From: Campylobacterota bacterium
GTDB lineage: Bacteria > Campylobacterota > Campylobacteria > Campylobacterales > JAADDG01
Length of the DNA: 11,038 bases
Assembly: GCA_013154075.1 (NCBI GenBank)
Contig: JAADDG010000106.1
Coordinates: 1-11,038, forward strand
Direction of reading: 5' to 3'
Positions 7,077 to 11,038 of the stretch are shown here, piece after piece. Under the pieces are notes generated by a model. The model was not told where the DNA came from, did not search any database, and saw only the letters and a list, made by a program, of their open reading frames with translations. The translations under genes were made by a program, and so were the position numbers. Numbering within the stretch: the first letter of the stretch is position 1; each line of letters starts with the position of its first letter.

Positions 7077-8344
7077 TCTACAATCCTTTCCAAATCGTTT
7101 CCGTAAATAACGGCAAGTTTTGATAGGGTTTGCCAATATCTCATTTTCGCCTCATAAAGGGAGGCTTTGGCGTTTAGGACGTTCTCTTCGTATCTTAAAT
7201 ACTCCTCCATTTGCATTCTTCCTTCTTTGAAAGCCACTTTGGCGTATTTTAGTAGCGTTTTTTGATGTTTTACGGAGTTTTCGGCAAGTTTTATCGATTC
7301 TTTCGTCAAAGATAGAGTCTCTTTTAGGTTTTTGGCTTTGGCTTTCAGTTCCTTTTGTAGCTTTGCGAAAAAGAGTTTCTCTTTTAAAAGAGCGGTTTTT
7401 GCTATCTGGATGTCGGTTAGTTTCGTTTTTGACAGCGGAACGGATAGGTAAAGAGCATATTTGCCATATCCTTCGTTCATGCTCTCCTTTAGAGATATCT
7501 CTTTTGGGGTGCGGTTTTCGCTCCATTCGGCTTCAAGCGAGAGTTTCGGCCAAAGATCTTCTTTTTTCGCCTTAAGTTGATACTCTTTTGCTTTTATGGC
7601 GTATTTTATCGGTTTTAGAGAGAAAAATTCCCCCTCTTTTATATCCTCTTTTTTCTTCATATTTACGGGAGATTGAATATCTAAGGATATAAGGGAGTTT
7701 AGTTTGCTTTTCGTTTCCGAGATTTTTATTTTCGTTTGATTTATCGAAATATCGAGTCTGTTTAGAGCCTCTTTGAAATAGTCCACTCTTATTCCCGGAG
7801 CTCTTCCTAAATCCGCTTTGATTTTTGTATCCTCATAGATTTTTAGAATCGATCTTTTTCTTGCCTTAAGGGCCTTTTTTAAGTTTTCAAGATAGATCCA
7901 AGAGGCGTTTAATCCTACTATCAAAGCTTCGTTTTCAAGGAGATTTAATCTTTTTCTAATCTCCATATTTTTTGAATCGATTTTTGCTTTTCGGTATAGA
8001 GAAAACAGAGATTTTACGAAAATCGGCATCGAGGCTTTCACTCCGATTCTCTCAATTGTTGCGGCAAAGGGGAGAGGCTCTTTGTCTTTTATTCTTTGGG
8101 TGGCTTCCGTGGGAGGAAGAGGTCTTAGGTTTGATGGTGAATTGTAGTGCTCGTATGAGGCAAAGAGATTTATCGATGGATAAAAAGAGCTTTTTACTCT
8201 CTCTTTTGCCAAATTTGCGGCTTTTACTCTCTCTTGGTCGAGTTTGAAGGATGGTTGTTTTTTTAGATCTTCGAAAAGATCTTTTATCGATACGGCCTGA
8301 AGAGAGATGGAGAGGGAAAGGGCGGCTATTAGGACTCTTTTCAT
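7073..8344 (-). CDS. TolC-like outer membrane efflux channel
   Basis: A 423-residue outer membrane channel subunit, probably trimeric, that forms the exit duct of the tripartite pump. It has a short Sec signal peptide (MKRVLIAALSLSISLQA, likely cleaved after Ala17). The rest is long, Lys/Glu/Leu-rich helical stretches expected of the two repeats of the OEP (outer membrane efflux protein) family, including FYPSINLFASYE near residue 55-66 and the matching LWPKLSLEAEW in the second repeat, where each helix enters the barrel strands. Length is within the 400-450 usual for the family. ATG is preceded by AAAGGA about 8 bases upstream. One base separates it from tetR and it overlaps the adaptor gene by 4 bases. 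The channel-adaptor-pump order is that of hefABC in Helicobacter pylori and cmeDEF in Campylobacter; orthology with either is not claimed. Confidence 0.92.
   Translation of the reverse strand: MKRVLIAALSLSISLQAVSIKDLFEDLKKQPSFKLDQERVKAANLAKERVKSSFYPSINLFASYEHYNSPSNLRPLPPTEATQRIKDKEPLPFAATIERIGVKASMPIFVKSLFSLYRKAKIDSKNMEIRKRLNLLENEALIVGLNASWIYLENLKKALKARKRSILKIYEDTKIKADLGRAPGIRVDYFKEALNRLDISINQTKIKISETKSKLNSLISLDIQSPVNMKKKEDIKEGEFFSLKPIKYAIKAKEYQLKAKKEDLWPKLSLEAEWSENRTPKEISLKESMNEGYGKYALYLSVPLSKTKLTDIQIAKTALLKEKLFFAKLQKELKAKAKNLKETLSLTKESIKLAENSVKHQKTLLKYAKVAFKEGRMQMEEYLRYEENVLNAKASLYEAKMRYWQTLSKLAVIYGNDLERIVE
7084..7089 (-). promoter_or_regulatory. Ribosome binding site that fixes the ATG start of the adaptor gene
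   Basis: AAAGGA on the minus strand is 7 bases before the ATG at 7076, which overlaps the upstream stop as ATGA. It supports the 365-residue product with a clean N-terminal anchor over a longer reading from a TTG at 7136. Confidence 0.8.
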
Positions 8345-8345
8345 G

Positions 8346-8960
8346 CTACTTTTCCTTTTCTATCGATTTTAAGATCTTTTTGGCAAGTATGATCGAGAGG
8401 TCTTTGATGTTGGGTTCCGGAAGGATTTCGAATCCCTCTACGAGAGAGCTTACTTTGGCTCTTAGATCTTTGGTGGTTTGGTGCATTATCAGAGTGGATA
8501 CGATCATTAGCTGAATGGCCATGGGATTTTCCATCTTGAATTCTTTTTGTTTGATTCCTTCGTTTAGAATGGATGTTACGGTTCCTAAGGTATTTGAGAG
8601 AAGTTTGACGGAGCTTTTTGGCATATTTTTTCCGTTATCGGCGAATTCGTGGGCCAATATCGCCGCAAAACAGCCGTTTTCGTTTAGAAATTCGCCGAAA
8701 GTGATTATGTATGTCTTTAGTCTCTCTTTCGGATCTTTTTTGTTTTTTAGCTCCTCTTGTAGGAAAATATTGAGTATCTTTAATCTTTTGTTTAAAACCT
8801 CTTCATATAGGGAGGCTTTATCTTTGAAATGGTAATAGATCGCCGCTTTGGTTATTTTCGCCTCTTTGGCTATATGATCGAGCGAAGTGGAATCAAAGCC
8901 GTGTTTTGCGAAATATTTGGCGGCTATCTTTAAAATTTTCTCTTTTTTGTTCTCTTTCAT
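8346..8960 (-). CDS. TetR/AcrR-family transcriptional repressor of the efflux operon
   Basis: A 204-residue cytoplasmic DNA-binding protein. The N-terminal TetR helix-turn-helix lies at residues ~8-55 and is textbook: AAKYFAKHGFDSTSLDHIAKEA, then the recognition helix ITKAAIYYHFKDKASLYEEV. The variable C-terminal part (~60-204) is helical and would hold the ligand pocket and dimer interface; it gives no ligand. It is the first gene of the operon, one base before the channel gene, so it is co-transcribed with what it presumably controls. The inverted repeat at 8982-9007 over its promoter is the likely operator, which implies negative autoregulation relieved by a pump substrate. The ribosome binding site is modest (AAAGAG, 5 bases before ATG), which would suit low repressor levels. 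Confidence 0.94.
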   Translation of the reverse strand: MKENKKEKILKIAAKYFAKHGFDSTSLDHIAKEAKITKAAIYYHFKDKASLYEEVLNKRLKILNIFLQEELKNKKDPKERLKTYIITFGEFLNENGCFAAILAHEFADNGKNMPKSSVKLLSNTLGTVTSILNEGIKQKEFKMENPMAIQLMIVSTLIMHQTTKDLRAKVSSLVEGFEILPEPNIKDLSIILAKKILKSIEKEK

Positions 8961-8981
8961 ACGTTCTCTTTCGGAGGGAGA

Positions 8982-9007
8982 ATACTTACTTATCGGTTAG
9001 TAAGTAT
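8982..9007. promoter_or_regulatory. Probable TetR operator: perfect 9-bp inverted repeat
   Basis: Half-sites ATACTTACT (8982-8990) and AGTAAGTAT (8999-9007) are exact reverse complements around an 8-base spacer, TATCGGTT. This size and symmetry suit a TetR dimer or pair of dimers. The repeat covers the -10 and start region of the leftward promoter. The inverted repeat is seen directly; that TetR binds it is inferred. Confidence 0.85.
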
Positions 9008-9031
9008 AGCATAACGGAAATTCTTTTTCAA
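9003..9031 (-). promoter_or_regulatory. Sigma70-type promoter of the tetR-efflux-arsC-cytochrome operon
   Basis: On the minus strand, TTGAAA (9031-9026) is separated by exactly 17 bases from TATACT (9008-9003), which also carries an upstream TGC, making an extended -10. The start point would be near 8996, giving a leader of about 36 bases before the tetR ATG. The -10 lies inside the probable TetR operator, so repressor binding should block RNA polymerase. Confidence 0.85.
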
Positions 9032-9039
9032 TTAATAAG

Positions 9040-9048
9040 TGGTAAAAT
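9040..9048 (+). promoter_or_regulatory. Probable extended -10 promoter of the SIMPL gene
   Basis: TGGTAAAAT at 9040-9048 is an extended -10 (TGn plus TAAAAT), giving a start near 9055 and a leader of about 18 bases. No good -35 is seen near 9020-9025, only T-rich sequence, which is common for sigma70 promoters in Campylobacterota. The -35 of the opposing promoter lies just upstream of it at 9026-9031, so the two promoters are interleaved. Confidence 0.6.
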
Positions 9049-9072
9049 AGTAAAAACGATAAGGAGTGAAAA

Positions 9073-9780
9073 ATGGATAAAAAAAGCGGTTTTTTTACGG
9101 CTTTAGCCGGTCTGTTTGTGGGGCTTGGACTCGTGATTGCGGGTTTTTTCGTTTATAGGGCTGCGGAGGTTTTTAAAGAGAGGGATAGAGTTTTGTCCGT
9201 AAAGGGGCTTGCGGAGAGAAGAGTCAAAGCTGATATAGCTATTTTTCCGGTTACTATAGAGGTCTCCGATAACGATTTTAAGGTTCTAAATCAAAAACTT
9301 AAAAATTCGCTGGATATAAGTTTGAAATTTTTGAAAAATTACGGCTTTTCAAAGGATGAGATCTCTTTTTCTCCTCCTCAGATAGTGGATAAACTCGCAA
9401 ACGCTTATAACAGCTCGGTTAAGATTCGTTATACGGCCGACGTTACGTTGACGATCTATACCGATAAAATAGATAAGATTTTGAGTTTGCAAAAGGATCT
9501 TTTCAAGCTTAGCGAGGAGGGGGTTTTGGCGAGAGTGGAGAAGTATGATATTCAATATCTTTTTACCAATCTTAATAAAATAAAGCCTTCTATGATAGAG
9601 GAGGCTACAAAAAATGCCAAAAAAGCCGCTTTGAAGTTTGCTAAAGATTCGAAATCGGTTTTGGGTAAAGTAAAAAGGGCGTCTCAAGGATATTTTTCCA
9701 TAAACGATAGAGATAAGAATACTCCCTATATTAAAGTGGTTAGAGTGGTTACGAGGATGGATTATTATTTAGGCGACTGA
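9073..9780 (+). CDS. SIMPL-domain (YggE/DUF541-like) membrane-anchored protein
   Basis: A 235-residue protein with one hydrophobic segment near the N-terminus (~8-28), probably an uncleaved signal anchor, so the rest faces the periplasm. The remainder matches the SIMPL/DUF541 family: the opening strand VLSVKGLAERRVKADIAIFPV (~40-60), a central alpha/beta region, and the conserved helix EEATKNAKKAALKFAKDS (~178-195) followed by the closing beta strands. Length is normal. Family members such as E. coli YggE (linked to oxidative stress) and BP26 of Brucella are periplasmic oligomers; the biochemical role remains unclear. ATG has AAGGAG at 9061-9066, 6 bases upstream. It is divergent from the efflux operon and shares its control region, but the operator lies about 50-70 bases upstream of its start point, so control by TetR is only possible, not shown. 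Confidence 0.88.
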   Translation: MDKKSGFFTALAGLFVGLGLVIAGFFVYRAAEVFKERDRVLSVKGLAERRVKADIAIFPVTIEVSDNDFKVLNQKLKNSLDISLKFLKNYGFSKDEISFSPPQIVDKLANAYNSSVKIRYTADVTLTIYTDKIDKILSLQKDLFKLSEEGVLARVEKYDIQYLFTNLNKIKPSMIEEATKNAKKAALKFAKDSKSVLGKVKRASQGYFSINDRDKNTPYIKVVRVVTRMDYYLGD

Positions 9781-9832
9781 TTTTTTTTATAAAAAAATAT
9801 TAAGAGGAAATTTATTTTCCAAAGAGTATAAT
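9781..9832 (+). promoter_or_regulatory. Promoter of the cytochrome c peroxidase gene with AT-rich upstream element
   Basis: A consensus -10, TATAAT, is at 9827-9832, giving a start near 9839. No -35 resembling TTGACA is seen around 9804-9809. Bases 9781-9803 are almost wholly A and T in short runs and fall about 35-60 bases upstream of the start, where UP elements act, so they may compensate for the weak -35. I see no FNR/CRP-like half-sites. Confidence 0.65.
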
Positions 9833-9851
9833 TTCAAGAAAATTATCGTAT

Positions 9852-9860
9852 AAAGGAGGT
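9852..9860 (+). promoter_or_regulatory. Near-perfect ribosome binding site of the peroxidase gene
   Basis: AAAGGAGGT matches the end of 16S rRNA over its whole length and lies 6 bases before the ATG at 9867. It is the strongest such site in the window and suggests high translation of the peroxidase. Confidence 0.85.
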
Positions 9861-9866
9861 TTTCTT

Positions 9867-10895
9867 ATGAAAATAAATAAAGGTTTGGCGCTTACGCTTT
9901 TGGTAGGTTTAGGTATTTCGGCCGTAGCTTCGGATAGTTTGATAAACGAAGCCAAAAAGGCGGGATTGAAGCCTATTCCGAAAGATAAAGCGGCTTTGAA
10001 TAAATTGATAGATAATCCCAAAAATAAACTAACTCCCGAAAAGATAGAGCTTGGTAAGAAGCTTTATTTCGATCCGAGACTCTCTAAAAGCGCGTTGATT
10101 AGCTGCAACACTTGCCATAATTTGGCAATAGGCGGCGATGATAACGTGCCGGTAGCGACAGGACACAAATGGAGACACAACCCGCATCACCTAAACTCTC
10201 CTACCGTTTATAACGCGGTTTTTAACCAAAGACAGTTTTGGGACGGAAGAAGCCCCGATCTTGAGGATCAAGCTACCGGTCCTATCCAAGCTCCGCCTGA
10301 GATGGATATGCACAAAGAGATGGCCGTAAAGGTTGTCAAATCTATTCCGGAATATGTGGAAGAGTTTAAAAAAGCTTATCCGAATGAAAAAATCACTATA
10401 GAGACGATAGGTAAAGCGATAGGAGCTTTCGAGAGGACTTTGGTGACTCCTTCAAGATATGACGATTTTCTAAATGGAGATGAGAAAGCTTTGAGCAAAG
10501 AGGAGAAAGAGGGGCTTAAGACTTTCATTCAAGTAGGATGTGCGGGATGTCATAACGGTGTGGGACTTGGCGGAAGTATGCAGCCTTTCCCTGTGGCTAA
10601 ACCTTACAAATACGCCAATGTAGGGGATTTCAAAGGCGACAAAAACGGAATGGTAAAAACTCCTACTCTAAGAAACATAGCCGAAACCGCTCCATATTTT
10701 CATAACGGAGAGGTTTGGAGCTTGGAAGAGGCTATCAAAATCATGGGAGAGACTCAGCTTGGAAAAGAGCTTAGCGATAAAGAGGTGAAGAGTATAGCTA
10801 CTTTCCTAAACAGCCTTACCGGCAAAAAACCGAAAATCGAATATCCCATCCTTCCCAACTCTACAAAAGATACTCCTAAACCAAACTTAGACTAA
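9867..10895 (+). CDS. ccp: Di-heme cytochrome c peroxidase
   Basis: A 342-residue periplasmic enzyme of the bacterial CCP/MauG family that reduces H2O2 to water with electrons from small cytochromes c. The Sec signal peptide covers ~1-22 (cleavage likely at AVA/SDS). The N-terminal, peroxidatic heme site is CNTCH (80-84) with likely distal ligand H100, 16 residues later as in the Pseudomonas enzyme. The active-site loop QAPPEMDMH holds the conserved Glu (E145). The C-terminal electron-transfer heme site is CAGCH (225-229), and M293 in IMGETQLG is its probable axial ligand. Other family strings are LYFDPRLS, FWDGRSPDLEDQA and TPTLRNIAETAPYFHNGEVWSLEEA. Length is normal for classical CCP. It has its own promoter, a very strong ribosome binding site and a terminator, so it is probably a single-gene unit. 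Nothing appears truncated. Confidence 0.97.
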   Translation: MKINKGLALTLLVGLGISAVASDSLINEAKKAGLKPIPKDKAALNKLIDNPKNKLTPEKIELGKKLYFDPRLSKSALISCNTCHNLAIGGDDNVPVATGHKWRHNPHHLNSPTVYNAVFNQRQFWDGRSPDLEDQATGPIQAPPEMDMHKEMAVKVVKSIPEYVEEFKKAYPNEKITIETIGKAIGAFERTLVTPSRYDDFLNGDEKALSKEEKEGLKTFIQVGCAGCHNGVGLGGSMQPFPVAKPYKYANVGDFKGDKNGMVKTPTLRNIAETAPYFHNGEVWSLEEAIKIMGETQLGKELSDKEVKSIATFLNSLTGKKPKIEYPILPNSTKDTPKPNLD

Positions 10896-10900
10896 TTCGT

Positions 10901-10931
10901 AAACCAAGGGATTTTTATCTCTTGGTTTTTT
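10901..10931 (+). terminator. Rho-independent terminator after the peroxidase gene
   Basis: The arms AAACCAAGGGA (10901-10911) and TCTCTTGGTTT (10918-10928) form an 11-bp stem with a single G-U pair and a 6-base loop (TTTTTA). A run of T ends at 10931. It begins 5 bases after the stop codon. On the other strand the T-run is short, so it probably acts rightward only. Confidence 0.92.
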
Positions 10932-10974
10932 GACATCTTTAATATAAAAATCCGAAAATCCAAAGAGGAATTTT

Positions 10975-11038
10975 GTGTTTGAATCCTATTTATTTTTTAT
11001 TTTTAGAATATATAAGAATTTTTATGATAGGTTTTTCG
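10975..11038 (+). CDS. Possible start of an unidentified gene running off the window
   Basis: A GTG at 10975 opens a frame that stays open for 21 codons to the window end, reading MFESYLFFIFRIYKNFYDRFF. It is preceded by AGAGGAA (10964-10970), 6 bases from A/G-rich core to GTG, and by a possible -10 TATAAA at 10943-10948. The peptide is rich in Phe, Tyr and Ile and could be a membrane helix or the start of an enzyme; no family can be named. A TTG at 10973 in another frame is also open, so the frame is uncertain. The case rests only on the ribosome binding site and position after a terminator. Confidence 0.4.
   Translation, partial: MFESYLFFIFRIYKNFYDRFF

Noticed and set aside
7152..7526. Minus-strand frame of 124 codons within the channel gene
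   Set aside because: It is an out-of-frame, very Lys/Arg-rich shadow of the TolC-like gene.
9781..9800. T-run followed by A-run after the SIMPL gene as a possible terminator
   Set aside because: The pairing is only A-T with almost no loop and no G-C stem; it fits better as an AT-rich upstream element of the peroxidase promoter.
9807..9820. Short inverted repeat GGAAA...TTTCC upstream of the peroxidase gene
   Set aside because: Only 5 bp arms in a very AT-rich region and no match to a known regulator site; likely chance.
10930..10935. TTGACA as a -35 for the gene at the window end
   Set aside because: It is only 7 bases from the TATAAA at 10943 and overlaps the terminator's T-run; no -10 lies at 17 bases.
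1..11038. Mobile elements, CRISPR arrays, tRNA or rRNA genes
   Set aside because: No transposase, integrase, spaced direct repeats or RNA gene signature was seen on either strand.

Overview
The window looks like chromosome from a free-living member of the Campylobacterota (former Epsilonproteobacteria). This rests on a moderate, AT-leaning composition, Lys/Glu/Ile-rich proteins, tight head-to-tail packing with 4-bp overlaps, promoters carried mainly by a good -10 element, an efflux cluster ordered outer membrane channel - adaptor - pump (the order of hefABC and cmeDEF in this phylum), and a periplasmic cytochrome c complement including a di-heme peroxidase. The genus cannot be fixed from the sequence.

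Layout. (1) Bases 1-1816, plus strand: the C-terminal end of an M20 amidohydrolase/peptidase, overlapped by a gene that fuses an RsbW-like ATPase (anti-sigma type) domain to a GNAT acetyltransferase. (2) Bases 1809-8960, minus strand: a six-gene operon, read from the right as TetR repressor, TolC-like channel, membrane fusion protein, RND pump, thioredoxin-type arsenate reductase (arsC) and a di-heme cytochrome c lipoprotein. Genes overlap or are separated by 1-2 bases throughout. (3) Bases 8961-9072: a 112-bp divergent control region with a near-consensus sigma70 promoter for the operon. Its -10 is covered by a perfect 9-bp inverted repeat that is very probably the TetR operator. A second promoter faces right. 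(4) Bases 9073-9780, plus strand: a membrane-anchored SIMPL-domain protein. (5) Bases 9867-10895, plus strand: a periplasmic di-heme cytochrome c peroxidase with its own promoter, an excellent ribosome binding site and a clear intrinsic terminator. (6) From about 10975: the possible start of another gene that runs off the window.

How the genes fit together: the TetR protein should repress its own operon and so the tripartite pump, releasing it when a toxic ligand binds. ArsC and the cytochrome lipoprotein would be expressed from the same promoter by read-through and translational coupling. ArsC reduces arsenate to arsenite, but no ArsR, ArsB or Acr3 is present here, so the link between the pump and arsenate is an open and testable question. 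The peroxidase removes H2O2 in the periplasm with electrons from small cytochromes. The operon's last cytochrome is separately controlled, and nothing in the sequence ties it to the peroxidase.

Most of the window is recognisable families. The parts most worth a second look are the arsC/cytochrome extension of an RND operon, the operator-promoter overlap, and the ATPase-GNAT fusion with a weakened ATP-lid motif. I do not see clear evidence for a wholly new system, nor any mobile element, CRISPR array, tRNA or rRNA.
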